Notes: a model not told the origin generated them from the sequence alone. 64,000 nucleotides of DNA from Cunninghamia lanceolata (GCA_027924645.1 BSBN01000829.1:9278501-9342500); one strand, 5' to 3'. Counted from the stretch's first letter, positions 11,834 to 26,300 are shown. Numbers and translations are program-made.

Positions 11834-12363
11834 ATGGCAACGGCAAATGAGATTACCAGTGCTTTTGGCAAAATTCTGCCACCATGTGCATCTGCATCGT
11901 CTTCAACTCCAACGAAAAAGGTGCCCTACGATGTATTCATAAACCATCGTGGCCCTGACACCAAGCAAACGCTGGCCGCCTCTATCTACCGTACCCTCAA
12001 ACTCATGGGACTTGAAGCTTTCTTAGATGAGTCAGAGCTTGAACTGGGCGATTCCATACCATCTGAAATACAAGATGCCATGACAACTTCTCTCCCTCAT
12101 ATTGCTATACTTTCACCCAGATATGCAGAATCCACCTGGTGTTTGGCCGAGTTATCCTTTATACTCAAAACCGACAAGAAAATTATTCCTGTCTTTTACA
12201 ATGTTGATCCCAGTGATATCCACTGGACTGGTAAAGGAAAAGGAATCTATGCTAAAGCATTTTCCGAGCATGAAGCCAAGGCCAGATATGCTTCACAAAC
12301 GCTTGTGGAAAATGGCGCTGCAAAAGGTTTCATATGTTAAGGCTCCATTGTCAAGAATGAGGA
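11834..12363 (+). pseudogene. TNL disease-resistance gene, exon 1: TIR domain, two compensating frame breaks
   Basis: From the ATG at 11834 (MATANEITSAFGKILPP) the frame gives a TIR domain at about residues 31-160: PYDVFINHRGPDTKQTLA, then LMGLEAFLDESELELGD, AILSPRYAESTWCLAEL and KIIPVFYNVDPSDIHWT. The Glu in WCLAEL, which corresponds to the catalytic position of plant TIR NADases, is kept. Near 12310 the family motif W-K-M-A-L-Q-K-V-S-Y appears in another frame. After about 12340 the first frame resumes past a TAA, ending at donor GTAAGT (12364). Two opposite indels explain this. The start was chosen because the longer frame from 11759 has only hydrophobic, unconserved codons before this Met. 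Confidence 0.85.
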
Positions 12364-15300
12364 GTAAGTATCAAATACTCTGTTCCTTTTCTCACATGTT
12401 ATGACATATTGTATCTCTGAATACAGCGAAGTAGTTCTACAATGGAGTGTCTTCCTTTTTTAACATAGATTGGAAAGATTTATTATCAAATCGAAATCTG
12501 ATTTAAAATTTTCATCTCGGTATACTTACTATTACATTTCATCAATTTAATTTTATTTATAAGGTTGATGTTATTTTTATGAGCTACTTCCCCTTTAAAG
12601 AAATGAATGGTTTTTCTTAATTTATTTAGATTAATTAAATGAAGCATTAAATCAAGCAAATCACTTCGTAACATAACTTATATAAAAGAGGTATAATTTA
12701 TGATTGAAAAAACTAAAATTAAACGAGGGAAATAAATCAATTGAATATAATAATTACTTTGATAATCAATCGTGGAGAAATGGTATCATAGATGTAAGGA
12801 ATCTATTCATCGAATTGTCAAATTCTTAGGACATGATAAAACTTGATGCAACAATTAGTTGTAAATTTGAAAATTATCTACTCTATTGATTGGGTCAAGT
12901 CCACAACTATGGAACTAATCTTCATGAGTGCAGAATTGATTTGGTATGCAAATCTATTTTAATCCTTGCATATCTATTCTAGGGCTATGCAAACTTCTTA
13001 AAGTTGTTCGCGTTGATTTCTTGTTTTCAAAATCTGTATAAGGAAATGACAATCTTTATAAACAACTTTGGGGAATTTGTTGACTTATGAGAGTTATGTT
13101 CCCCTTAGTCAAACCTGTTAGTGTATATATTACCTTGAATTTCATGCACATGGGTAAATACACCTGGTGTTAAGCTTTCTTAGGTGTCTACTTAGGAGTC
13201 CTAGTTTGATCGAGTCAACTCACCACCTCTAGCGTGTTTTGTGTAGCTAACTCGACACCTCTAGTGGAGTGTTGAAGTCAACTTCTAATTCAACTCAACC
13301 TCTTCACCTATTTGCACACACCTTGTTCATAATCTAATACACTCCTGATTTGATGTCAGCATTCTCTTAGTCGATCCTTAGTTCTAATAAAACCTGTAGA
13401 TAGATCAACTTGACAATAATAAACAAAGCTTAAAGACAACATATAATCATGTAGTGGACTTAGAATGACATCTATTTATGTAAATGAGATCTAAAAGTGT
13501 TGCTAGTATGCTCTCATTAAGGCTCTTGGTTATTCTCTCTTGATGATGTATAAGTGTTGCTTGTTGTTGTCTAGGAGATATTAAAATAAATTATTGGATG
13601 TCCTTAAATACAACAACATAATGCATAAATCAACATAAGATTATGCTAGGTCAATAGACAATTACTAGTGGAATAATTAAACTTGGGCCTATTTTGAATT
13701 TTTAAAATTTAGTGGTTCATCTCCACAACTCTAGAGATGACCCAGATCACTTTTACACTCATGGATGTGACCTAGGGTGGAAAATAATAAATTTGGTAAT
13801 CAAGGCCAAATTTCTAGAGATAAACTATGCTAATGGGACTTGAGATAATAATGTTATGAGCCAAATTCATACAAAAATATGTCACTTGTAAACTTATCAC
13901 TGCATAAAAATACTCTAATAGAAGTGAACTCAAAACATAATGTCCAAAAGGGCACAAGAATGCAATTTTCATCATTATAATATTATTAAAATATTTTAAA
14001 ATGTTGTTCAATTACTATACTAAACCTTATCTTATTCTCACATATGATAGGTGGAAATTATGCTAAAAGCTTTAAAAAAATCATAACAATAAAACAAATT
14101 CACTTTACAAAATCTAACAACTTCTAAATACTTTAATTGATATTTACAAAATCAAAACCATAATTTATATTTAAAAATTATTATTATTTTAAGAGTCAAA
14201 GTATTTTTAGATCTTTTGTGATATAATTAAGGATAAGTCGTTAAATGAATGAAATCTTTTTCCTTGCAAAAACACTAATACCACACACTTACATCTTACA
14301 AACTCCTAATAAAAATGACTTAAAAAAACACAACTTTCCAAAATTTAATTTTGAGAATAGAAATACATCAATAATCCATCACAAAACTAAGTTTTTCAAA
14401 ATGCAACATTAGATGTTGATTCAACAGTAAATTAGAATAATAGACAAGTCTTGCGAGAGATTTTAGCATAGTTTCCCATTACAAATATAGAAATCAACAT
14501 CTAGAAACTGACAAACATAAACAACACCACTACTTAAGGAAATTTTGATTGGGTTTCTCCTTGTAAACTCAACATTTCAACTTTCAAAACAACATAAACA
14601 TGCCACAAAACACATATTCTATTAACCTTCAATCTCCATACTCAAGCTTCCTAGAAATCTATAAACATAGATGGAACTCCATGCTCCTTCTTTCTACATG
14701 TTGATCCTCTCTCTAGAAGCTAAATCTACTTCAATTTCCAAGCATTATCTGTAGTTTTCATCCTCCAAAAATATGTATATTTATTTCTATTGTCCTCCCT
14801 ATGCAGAATTTTTTGCTTCAAAGTTACAACACAAAAAATGGAGTGACCAAGTTTGCATGCATGCAATTTGGTCAAGTGTAATGTCATTGTGTAAGATATT
14901 TTCTTACAATAGGTAAAAAAATCCCAATTGGAATATCCTTCTATATGCAACATTATTGTTTGGTTGACGATTCTCTTTAATGCATCCCCCCACATAATGA
15001 GGTATCATAATAACCTCTTTCATAATGATGCATCATAGATTTTCTTTAAACAAGTTAGAACTGTTTAGAAATTAAATATTCTCTTCCCAAGTCCAAGCAC
15101 GGCATATCAATTACCATTACATGAGATTCTAATCAATGATTTTAAAAAAAGATGCCTTATATTTAATCCCAATGGGTTTCATGATTAATTATTTAACAAG
15201 TAACCTAGGATAATACAAAAGCAAAAGAAAATATAGTTTTTGTTGATGTTTATTGCTCAAACCTTTAGATGCTCCTACATCAAACAACCCAAGTAAGAGT

Positions 15301-17262
15301 TTGTGAGCACGGTGCTACAAATAAAGGATGAGTGGCAAGACCACTCTTTAAATCTGCACACAAATTGGAGTGTGCCCCATCACTTCATAGAAGTTCCTCA
15401 AAAGAAAATAGTCCTCTTCCTTCACCTTTTCTAGCTTTTAGCTTGGCCATATCCTAGCCTCCACTATTTTTTGTCCCCTATACCCACTCTAAAACTCCTT
15501 GTAGATCTCTATCCACCAAAATCTAACCATCACCTCTAATTGCTTCTACTCCATTCTCTCTACATTGTAGAATCTCTCTAATGTGCATTCACTCACCTCT
15601 ATCCATGGATCCTTACATCCATATTAACGAACTATTTCAAATAATATAGACTTAAGTCAAAATCCAAAACATACAAGATAAATAAAATAATAACAGACAA
15701 GGGTGAATCTAAACCCCAATTAGATCTAAGTTGAAATATATGTTGTTGGAACTAATTAGATCTAAAATCATAGATAAGATCAAAGGAAAATGTAAGGGTA
15801 AGGTAATGTTGGGCCTAGGAATGTTAGTTTCACCAAAAATATAAGTGTTAAATAAGCCTTACTAAATATTTACCTTAGACTAATTAATAAATATGAATGA
15901 ACAACAAATTAACCTAGATTAAAGGGTTGAGACTCAATTATATCGAAATAAATAAAAAATTAAATAGAAAGATAGAGTGGCTTAGCTCCATAATTAATAT
16001 TGGAATAATGTTGATGTCATGTAGAATTGATTCACCACCTTTTGGAACTTTGTTTCTATCAATATGATAATTGTGTTTGAAATACAAACTATCATAGAAA
16101 AAGATAGTGGGTTGATTTTGTAGGGCTCGAGATTGAATTGAAATTGCTCAAAAATGACTTAACATACAAATATGATCTATAAGAGGCATGCTTAATTTAA
16201 TAGAATGTTCACTCTTAAAATTTGTGCAACACAATCTTTTGTCACCTCTACATAGTCACAACGGTGTTTATAAAGACCATTAGGAAGTTTGTCAACTCAC
16301 ATGGATCAATTTCTTTGAGGTTAAACCCCTTTGTAAACATATTCAATGGTAATGAGAAAGATAATGGACATCATATGCAAATATGTAGATGGCTCAGGGT
16401 GATGATGTAAATTAGATTCTTTTCTAATCTCCCAAATCAATGTTTTCTCTAATGATTTTGTTTTTGTCTCCCATGACATGAAATTAAAAGTGCAATGAAT
16501 GTCTTTAAAAACCATTTCAAAGCAACATGTCATACAAATGTGTGCTAAGTCAGCCCAAAATGACTAGTGGAATGGGGCAAGAGAGTTAGAATTAGAATTT
16601 GAGTGCTTGGAAATGTAGCTTGGGATCAAATCATGCCAATCCCTAATCCACAGACTCGATCTATAAGGATAAATGAATGAATCTAGAATGGGTCAATGAG
16701 TATCTAGGAGTGAGTGCACATGGGAGTCGAATAGGAACATGCAATGGTTAATGTGTATAGGAACATGGGTAAAACTAACACAAGAGTGTGCTACTTGTTA
16801 TGTTATTGCATTAAATCTTTCTTGTCAAGATGGACACAAAACTAAATACAAAATAGCATGAGCATGCTAATTTCATCATTATTAATAAATATTCTTTTTT
16901 AAAATTAATATTTATAACCTTTATTTTCTTCTTTTAGTTTATGAAATAATTTTATCCTTACAATCCACTTTTAAATGTTTTTTAAAACTATTCTCATTTT
17001 ATAAAGCCTCTCTTTTCTTAAAATATGAAAGGTTTTTGTTTCTTTACTTTGTCTTTTCTAATTTTATTTTAAAGGGCATTAAACATTTCTTGTATGTAAA
17101 ACATGTCATTATTTTTATTATTAACCATATCCTTTCACCTTATATGAACAATTGATATTTGTCTATCAATTAAAAATATGTTAAATAAACTCTATTAATT
17201 TAAGTTTAAGATTTGTTTTGGAGAAAATTAACTTGCGTGACTTTAAAAAAAAAAAATTATAG
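12364..17262 (+). other. Predicted intron 1 of the TNL gene (about 4.9 kb)
   Basis: Donor GTAAGT at 12364 and acceptor AAAAAATTATAG ending 17262. Exon 1 ends with two bases of a codon and exon 2 begins with one, so the phase fits. The interior is AT-rich, with no open frame of interest and no clear transposon ends. Length alone suggests old insertions. TNL introns at this position are normally short, but long introns are common in conifers. Confidence 0.6.
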
Positions 17263-18311
17263 TGACGAAGGAATGTTGAAGAATATTGTAAATTACATAC
17301 TGAAGCACCCTAAAAAGATTTCATTGGTGGCGGCCAAACATCCTGTGGGTCTTGATGAAACATTACAGGATTTTGAAAGATGTGTATTAGAATCTTCTGA
17401 AAAAGTAAAAATTGTGGGGATCATTGGTATGGGTGGATGTGGAAAATCCACACTAGCAAAAGGATATTACAACAAGAAAAGATTTTCCATCTATAGATGC
17501 AGTTTTGTTTGCAATATGCGAGATACATCAATTAAAATCTTGCATGAAAAGCAGAGAAAAATGTTCCAAGACCTTGGTGGGTCAAAAGATATATCATTTG
17601 ATAATGTAGAAGAAGGAAAAACAATCCTAGCAGAACATTTGAAATATGTTCAGGTATTTATTATCCTGGATGATGTAGATCATCTAGATCAATTAGATTC
17701 TCTATTGCCAGCAAAAGATAGTCTTGGACAAGGTAGTGTGATAGTGGTCACAAGTCAAGATTTTGGCATTCTAACATCTTGGGGAATCTCTTCTAATTCA
17801 ATTTACAAGATGAAAAAATTAAAACTTGAACATGCTATGGAACTCTTTTCTTGGCATGCTTTCCTACAACCCTCTCCAGTAAATGGATTTGAATATCTTA
17901 CTAAAAAGTTTTTAGAAGTCTGCAAAGGATTGCCCTTATCCCTCAAGGTGTTAGGAGGACTTGTACATGGAAAACCCAAAGGATATTGGGATGCTCAATT
18001 AAATAAGATAGCCAGATTATTGCCTGAAGACATTAAAGACATACTAAAAGTGAGCTTTGATGCACTAGATAAGGAAGACAGAGGGATATTTTTAGATATA
18101 TCTTGTTTCTTTATAAGAACAGAAACACATTCGGCCATCACATTGTGGGATGGGTCCGGATGGAGTGGAGTGTGTAGTTTGGTAACACTAGTGAATAAGT
18201 GTTTGGTTGAGATAGATGGGAGAAACTGCATAAGAATGCATGATCAGCTGACGGATATGGGAAAAGAAATTGCAAAGACATCAAATTAAGCACATTGAGA
18301 CACAGGGGCAG
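17263..18311 (+). pseudogene. TNL gene exon 2: NB-ARC domain, stop just before splice donor
   Basis: A nearly complete NB-ARC. It has the P-loop IIGMGGCGKSTLAKG (near 17420-17465), kinase-2 VFIILDDVD with the D typical of TIR-class receptors, RNBS-B reading SVIVVTSQD where T-T-R-D is usual, GLPLSLKVLGG, RNBS-D-like IFLDISCFF and the MHD motif RMHDQLTDMG. The frame from the acceptor opens DEGMLKNIVNYIL, the usual link after the TIR. It ends in TAA at 18287-18289, 22 nt before a good donor (CAG/GTGAGT at 18312). That stop, plus damage in exons 1 and 3, makes a pseudogene more likely than a truncated TIR-NBS protein, though the latter cannot be excluded. Confidence 0.9.
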
Positions 18312-18419
18312 GTGAGTTTAATATCATGTTTTATATGTTTCTGATATTTCATTAAGGAAATGTTGTTCGTAGGCTAATTGTTTTTGTAAGCTCACTGCTT
18401 TTTATATTTTTACATCTAG

Positions 18420-18710
18420 GAAAGCGTGCTGATTCGCGGAATTAAAGCGGAAACAGATGAGTTTTATGGAGAGTGCATGGAACTTTTGAGAGGATCAGTT
18501 AGAAGGTTTAAGCGTGGTTTAGAAATCCTCGATGTTGCAAACAATTATTTTACAGAAGAGTTAGCAACACTTGCAGCAGGCATTATCTGGCTGCGATGGG
18601 TCAACTTTCCGCATACAACTCTTCAGTCATAGACCTTATTGAAGAAGCTAAGATTTTTAGAGCTTCGTGAGGCTTATAAATTAGAACAACTGTGGAGCGA
18701 GACTGCTGAT
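18420..18710 (+). pseudogene. TNL gene exon 3: linker and first leucine-rich repeats, with in-frame TAG
   Basis: After acceptor TACATCTAG the frame reads LIRGIKAETDEFYG, then FKRGLEILDVANNYF, LATLAAGIIWLRWVNFPHTTL, a TAG near 18630, and in the same frame LKKLRFLELREAYKLEQLW up to donor GTAAGT at 18711. WLRWxxFPxxTL and LKKLRxLEL are typical of the first LRRs of TNLs. No later LRR exon is recognisable, so the 3' part is deleted or too decayed. Confidence 0.75.
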
Positions 18711-21585
18711 GTAAGTATCTTCCTTTTCTTTAATAGTGTGTTTTATATAATAGTGTGTTTTATATGTAAAAATAAATTATTTTTTATTGAAGAATATTTA
18801 TGTTATGTATTCAATTAAGTTAGTGGTATACATATATAGGAATATAGATGTAATATTCTTTAAGGTAATAATGTTTTCAAAAAAATATGATGATTATGTT
18901 AGATTGTAATTGTTGTGTTTATTAAAGGAGAAGGGCATGAAAGGTAATATGTTTGATGAAATTCGTTTTAGACACATTTTTCATGAAGGTATAGCATTTC
19001 AACAAAATATTTTATTGTCTATTATCTTATTATAAATCTTAAAATGAATCTCATTATGGTACACCATTGTTATTGTTATTGCAGTAGTAGATTTTGCACT
19101 GGTAGGATGATGAGTAGTTTGTGGAAGTTTTAAAGAAGAATTTTGAGGTAAGAATAGAGTAGGAAATATATCAATTGTTTTCTTAGTTATTGATGGCAAT
19201 GAAGGATGAAAGACTAGAGATAATTCATTGTTTGAAATGAATATGATAGTTGTTACCTTAAATGGAAGGTAGACACTTCATAAAGAAAACAATTGAATTC
19301 CAAAGATTTAGTTTCAAATCTATATTATTTTAAATATATGTCATCTTAAAATATTGATAGACCGTGCTAATTTCAAAAATATATTGCGGTTTCAAATTGT
19401 ATGCTTTTAAGGTTGAAGACTGTAGTACAATTTTTTCCACTCCGTTTATATTTTTGAATCTGCAGGGTTTTCTTTTTTATGTTCTCCATTTAGTCCTCGT
19501 AGTGAAAATAATTTGTTAACCACGAGCTTGAATGCCAAGGTATGAGAAAAGTTTTTGTAACTACGAATTTTCTTCCGGAAAAAAATTTGAGAGATCTTTT
19601 CCCTTAGTTTTTTTTCTTGATACAGTACCAAGTTTTCCATGTAAATCTATGTTGTCTATTTTGTGTTTTCTATTACTAATTCACTGCTATTTAAATTCTA
19701 CACTGCTTATTTTTCTAACAGAAGATTCAATACTGTTATATGGAGAACATGGTGTAGGCTCACAGAAGCATGGCAAAATCATTATGAAATATTGTGTAAT
19801 CATTACGAAATGAGGCACAGCTAAATAGAGTTTCGTGATATGATAAAAGGGAGCTGTTAACTAGCTAAAGAAAACCTATGTGATTAAGAATAATGGCGGT
19901 CAGAAGGACAAATTGGAATGAGGTGCAATCATTAAACAAGATTCAATGCAGTCATTTCAGAATGATATGTAATATAAATGATGATTTTCTATAGGTACAT
20001 CTTCCCAAACTTTGTGCAGCTATTCAAACTAGAGCACTACCTTGGAATTAAGCTCCCAAAAATAGTTGTGCGGCATTTAGACTGGAGTGTAAGTATTTTT
20101 AAAAAATGAAAAAGGATGTGTCTGATAAAACATTAAAAAATTATAGCAGAACAAATACAACAACACATTTTATTCATCAAAAGATTATAAATTTATAGTT
20201 GAAGATAAGCTCAACAACTTCCTACAAGCTTGGAGTTTAATATGACACTTAATTAAAATTGCTTGATAAGAATTTTTTTTTAATTAACAAATTTAACTAA
20301 CAATAACAAATCTACAACATTCAATTGACAACACAAAAATAAACTACTGCACTTGCATTCTTCAATTATTCATTATTCTTTGAAGAAAGCTGCATAGGCA
20401 TCTAAAGCAAGTAAAGCTCTACAAATATGGAGGAAAATGAGACGTCCGATGCAACCCAACATACAAAGCATCCAAATCATGGCGCACAATCTTCAACACC
20501 AGCGCAAGTAGCCGAAGTTCTACATAGCCATTCAAAAACCTCTTCGCAAGCATAAGGAGAGGAAACGCAGCCAAAGATAATTAAGCGGCCATGAATTATT
20601 TCCAAATTTATCAAGACCATCTCTAGAAAAAGCCAAGAATGGCATGAAATCTTCAGTTGCAGACACCAAGGAAATAACAAGAAAGGGGAATTCTTTTATC
20701 GGTGGAAGCTCTGCCATTTTGGCATTCAAGCCTTTAAGGGTAACATTCTATAATCATCAAGTTCACAAAGAACAATGTTGTGATTGTGGATATTGCCTTT
20801 CACATTTATTTGTTGATTTATTTTTCATAAATGAAATGGAATGTTCTATTTTATTGTGCTCTTTTTCAATTTTCAACACTAGATCTATTCCAACTTTCTT
20901 AATCCTGCATATGTAGCCTTCATTTGTAGATCTAGAACTATCAAACATCTTCTAAATTAGTGATTCTAAATTATTGATTGTGCAATTTTACCTTTTGTTA
21001 TTCCACTTATGTTTATTTTGTTTTGCGACTATGAATCCTATGAAAAATAGGTCATATGCAAATAAGATGGATTTTAAATTGACATATCATCTTTTAGTTA
21101 AGATTTATTTTCAAGTTTTCTTCTTCCTTTTCCTTGTGAGTTACAATTGAATTCATTGAAAATCCTACAAAGAGCTAGCTTCTAAAATCCTAAAGGTCAT
21201 TTTGTAAGCCACGTCCCATGTTTGCAAAACATCCAATGTTGATGCAAGTCTATATGTGGGTGCAATATTCAAGTACATATTTGAACATCAAAAAAGAATA
21301 ATAAACCATAATTAATTATGTTACTATTAAATGAGACACTTGTTTTAGATTGGCCTCAAAATCAAGAAAATCAATGTTTATTGCAAAACTCTATATTAAT
21401 TTGTTACTAAATGTTGGGTTATTTTATTTATTTGTAGTCATAAAACTTACCAAATGAAGGGAAAAAATTTAATCTTTTTTCTTTGCAATTTTAAGATTTA
21501 ACTTGAGATAGTAATATAATGTTTCAATATTGGTTCAATACATTATCTTAGTTTATTAGTATTATTATTTTATTTGAGAAATACT
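18711..21585. other. Gene-free stretch after the TNL; one candidate orphan exon
   Basis: Mostly AT-rich sequence. One segment (about 19996-20090) is flanked by TTTCTATAG and TGTAAGTATT and is open in one frame (FVQLFKLEHYLGIKLP is readable), so it could be a relic LRR exon, but the match is weak. At 20380-20760 the minus strand has two short overlapping frames with a less AT-rich composition. I could not identify them. Confidence 0.45.
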
Positions 21586-23346
21586 TGTTATCTCTCAAAA
21601 CCACACCCTTGCTAAGTTGTAGAACTTAGTATTTTGGAGTAACATGGAAACACTCTCAGATTGTGGGAAATCTATGTTGAGAGTGAATCTCCAGAGCGGG
21701 TTGGTTCCTCTGGCAGATCACCTAATTTAAAAGACCTTCTGAGGAAAGGGTTAGGAGGAAAACTAAAAATGAAAATCCTACAACCTAAAGATGATTCACC
21801 GGAAATTTTAAAAGACTTTGGTGAGTTTACTCACAACTTCTCAAAACTTCAACACTCACAATCTCACTTATACCATCCAAAAGTAACTTGTATGAAGGTT
21901 CATAAGATTGAACACAAAATACAACTTGAATTATATGAGACTCTTGCACACAAACCTATGATAACAAGACATAAAAAGGATTCTTTGTTTTGAATCACAA
22001 TAAACATCAAATTGATACTACAAGTATGAAACAAGAAAATGAGAAAAGGAAAGCTCTACTATTTATTAAAAACTGAAGGAGTGTCAAGCTTAAAATCTTA
22101 GTATAGAAGTGTTTACAAGAGTCTCTGAGATGAACAAGAGAGCAAGAAACAATAATCTAAACTGAGAAAAAACAAGTTTTTCTCCAATATATGCATCCAA
22201 TGTTTCTAAGATTGAGAAAACGAAACTCAGCAAAAATCCTTCAAAAAGGTAGCCACCTAAGCCATTTTTGAGCTTCACAAAAAAACCTCCAAAATAGCTC
22301 CAAAACTACCTCCAATCTAGGTGTAAAAGCTACCAAAACTCTCTGTCAAGTGGTCCCACCAAAAAGATACAAAAATTCAAGCTTTATTTGGTTGGAAACT
22401 GAAATGGCAACTCCAAACTGCCTAGCTTTTATGAATTTTGCCCAAAGAGATAAAATAAAGAATTTTTGTCCTTGCTTTTGTAACCGCATTTAAATAACAA
22501 TTATTTAAAGCAATTTATAAAATCATTGTTTTAAACAATGTTTTACAAATGATTTTTGCAGTTTTATCTCTGATTTTCTACAAGACGAAAAAGACCTAAT
22601 TTGTTTTATTTATGCAAAATACAAGGAAGGCTTTTAATGAAGCTTTGTGCTGAGTATTAGATACATTTATATTTGGGCATCTTGATTTTCTACAAAAACA
22701 TAAAATATTCTAAGAGTTGAATTTCTCCTCAAGGATGTAAATCACTTGAAGGCATAAAGCCTAGGCATATGCAAGGTGGACAAAACATACCATGAAGGGT
22801 ATTAGCTAAGGCATTTAATTTTATAAAGTATGTGACAAAAATGCCATTCCTGAATTAGGGCAACATGAAAGCCCTAAAACAAAACATTAACCCTAAAAAT
22901 TTAGCCTCATTTCCACTTTGAGATTTTGGAGAATTTGCTCTGCTTGGCCACCATGGAGATAGGGTTTGATCCTCTAAGCTTGATTCTTCACCACTTTGTT
23001 GTTTCTGAGCATTTTCTATGAAGATTGTGAAGGAAAATTGTAGAGGTAAGCCGCCTTGTCACAATTTTGAATGTTGACCTCTATTTTTTTAAAGTGTCTT
23101 GGCCTTCCAAGGCCACAGCCAATGTCATATCTCTGATGCATTTTGTCTTGTTTCATTTCTTTTCAACATACTTTGCTCTTGGCCGCCATTGGAAGTATTT
23201 CATGAAGCTCTTGTTTGTGATTTCAAATGCATCTTCTTACATAGGAGTGAAAGTAAGCTTCTCATCTTGTATATCTCTTTATTTCCTGTACCCAGAACTC
23301 TGGTCGAGCACAATAATAGGGACATTTACTTATATCTTGTACTCTA
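21586..23346 (-). repeat. Element C 3' LTR (left copy), minimum extent
   Basis: Homologous to 41911-43668 along its whole length with scattered substitutions and small indels. The shared text ends at TATCTTGTACTC. No purine tract lies at that boundary on the element strand, so the real LTR may extend further right and the right copy may be truncated. Confidence 0.75.
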
Positions 23347-26300
23347 TGAAGGAACCATGGAATCTTTTCTATATGTTTTCCTCATTAGAGGCTGCGGCCA
23401 TATACTTTCCATTTCTCTTATTTTTTGAGTGTTCTTTTTGCTTGCATGAGCTCAAAACCTCCCCATTATTCTGCATTTGAGATTCTTATGCAAAGCCCCA
23501 TGTGGGTTTAATCTTTTGTGAGACAAAAGACTCTCTCAAGGCACGGACCATGGAGATACGACTGGTTTTCATTTATTTTCTATATTTTCATGGCCTAAAA
23601 CCCTTGGTTCGGCCTTATCACAGTCTTTTTTACTTTGCAAAAAATGGCTCAAAACCCTTTGCTTTTCAGTAGAGAAAAAATATGTTTTATTTCATTCTAT
23701 ATTCTTCTTTCAAAGCAATAAATAGTTGTCACACACTCTTAATGAGATTGTTGTTCTCTATTATGACTATACTTTTCCATCTTGTTGTTATCATTCAAAC
23801 AGCCACATATGCATTATACATATGGTGATATGCTTGATGTCGATACTCCACTCACTACTCATGACAGTGGGCTGCCCTTGATTCCTGTAGCTGCACTTGT
23901 CGTTTATGATTTTCTCTTCATAATGTAGAAGTATACGGTGATTATGTGATGAATGTATTGTCCCCTTTTTTACTCTTCTATTATGGTGATTATTGTTCAA
24001 TGAACATTAGATCTTTCTTTCTATTGATAGAGGTATTAAAAACAATATTAGGGACTTTGATAACTTTTCTCTACAAGCATATGATTATGAACTCAACTCA
24101 TTATAGATTGCTCCTAAGTACCTTGAATGCATACAAATGACAACACATGATAATGAGACAATTAGAAAATGTAATAACATATTGATGTTAACAATGTCTA
24201 TCTACTCTATTTTACAAATTATTGAACAGCCTTGAATGAGCTCATTGCTCACTATTCTAAAGAAACAACATAGTTTTATTTCCTTTGTTGTTTGTTCACT
24301 TTAGAGAATGAAGATTTCCTTCACTACGCTTAACAAAATTTGACAGATCATAAAGCCAAACTAAGACCTCATGCCTTTAATATGATTGCAAGTTGTTTAT
24401 AAATCTCTATCAGACCTACTCAACTACTTCAAACCCTTATCATCTGTCCTTTCTTTCATACCACTATCTGCTTGTGGGATCTGTATCATATTTTTCTGTA
24501 TTACCTTTTAGGCTTGCGGGTTCTCTGACAGTCTTGATACTATCTAGATAATGACACCATTTTTGACATCTCTGATCCATATGCAGGCCTAGTTTCTGTA
24601 TCTTTGCAATGGCATCCAAATGATGACTATAACACCTTGAAGACTATACTATTTCTCTTGTTGTTCCATACTTGTGATCACAATATTTGGACTATCCTTC
24701 AAACTCTTATGAATGAATAACACTTCAAATGAATTAATTTCACTTGATATAAGCAGTAGAAATGATGATTATGATAGCTAAAAATGATGCCAATGTTGTA
24801 TTTGCTCAGCTTTGCACATTATTTACTCATTTCTACCTGAAATAGGAATCATACACTATATCTTGTATGACTGCTCTCCACCTTGGATCTTCCTGGAAGT
24901 GATGCATGCATCATGACTATGTGACTACTCTTCATTTGATGGTGATTACCTATATCTTATAGTTTATAGTAGTGATATCATCAAATTCACTACTACAAAT
25001 GCTGAGATATATGCATCTAGTTGAGAAATGCAAAGACTTAACATTCGTACTCTTTCTATTTTTGAAGCAATACATGAGTGCTGACCTTTTATTGGTGAGG
25101 ACCTAAATAAGTCATTTGATCACCATGCATATGATAGTTGCTTCTTATCAGCATTCTGTGATAATGTACTCATCTTTGCCCTACTCTATGCAAGCATTTA
25201 CACCATGGACTGCTCATTATGATATGATCTCTTAGTGTTAACATTTATTGTGAGTACTTGACTATCATACTTCTTATGAATTCTCCAATGACTTATTTCT
25301 ACAATTCAGCTCATCAAGCACAATATATAGTGACTGAACCATTGTCAGAAGCATAATTTAAACTACGATATATTGATAAATAAAATACAGAAGTGTTGGA
25401 TGCTCCATAATCCCATAACTGACAATGGTGACTACTTTCTTAATGCCAATATAGGTGAATGTTCCCATGACTTCTGGCATGCTCTTATCATTGGTTCTTA
25501 TATGGATAGCTTCTTATGACAGTGGCCATGATTGTAGATTGTTCTTTGTTCTTGCAGCTGCACCACAGTGCTTATTTGGTTGTATCATGCATTCAATAGC
25601 AATCTTACATCTAATTTGCAACAAAAGTGGTAAATACATGTTCCATTGTTGTCTTTGACTGCTGCTCCCTCACATGATAGAACTGTTTGCCATTATTTCT
25701 GCATACTTCAAACAATAGGTACAGCAAAATAAAAATGGTACATGGAAGCAATAAGCATGAAAACTTGCTTACAAAACAAAAATTTCCAATGAAAGATAGT
25801 GCAATTTATTTCTATTCTAAATATTCATTGATCACTCAAATGAGCCATTATTCATTCACGATTTTCAATTCATTATACTTTTGGATTTGATTGTCATGAA
25901 TGATCCATGAGCTCGAGGCTTTTGCAGTCACTTTATGAGTTACTCCTTCAGTTGAAATGTTTCTATTTGAGCATTATGAATTACTATTCAATCCCTTCTC
26001 GAGAATTAGGGGTAGCATGCTATGATCAACCCTTGTGGGAGCCCATTTTTGCACCACATGCTATGATGTCTTTAGAAATGGATTAGTAACATGATTCCTC
26101 CTATACCTGCATAGTGAACAAACATGTTAGATAAAAACAGTGAAGCTCGATGCTCCTATAATGTTTCATTCTTTAGGCTTTCTTGCATATATCTGATGTT
26201 TGTTATCTAATATAGTACATCATAGGTAATGTATCATGACTATGTGACTACTCTTCATTTGATGGTGATTGCCTATATCTTGTAGTTTATACTAGTGATA

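Noticed and set aside
20477..20729. Minus-strand frames with a phrase faintly like a glycolipid-transfer-protein motif (FLAFSRDGLDKFG)
   Set aside because: Too short, two frames needed, and most conserved residues of that family are missing; left unassigned.
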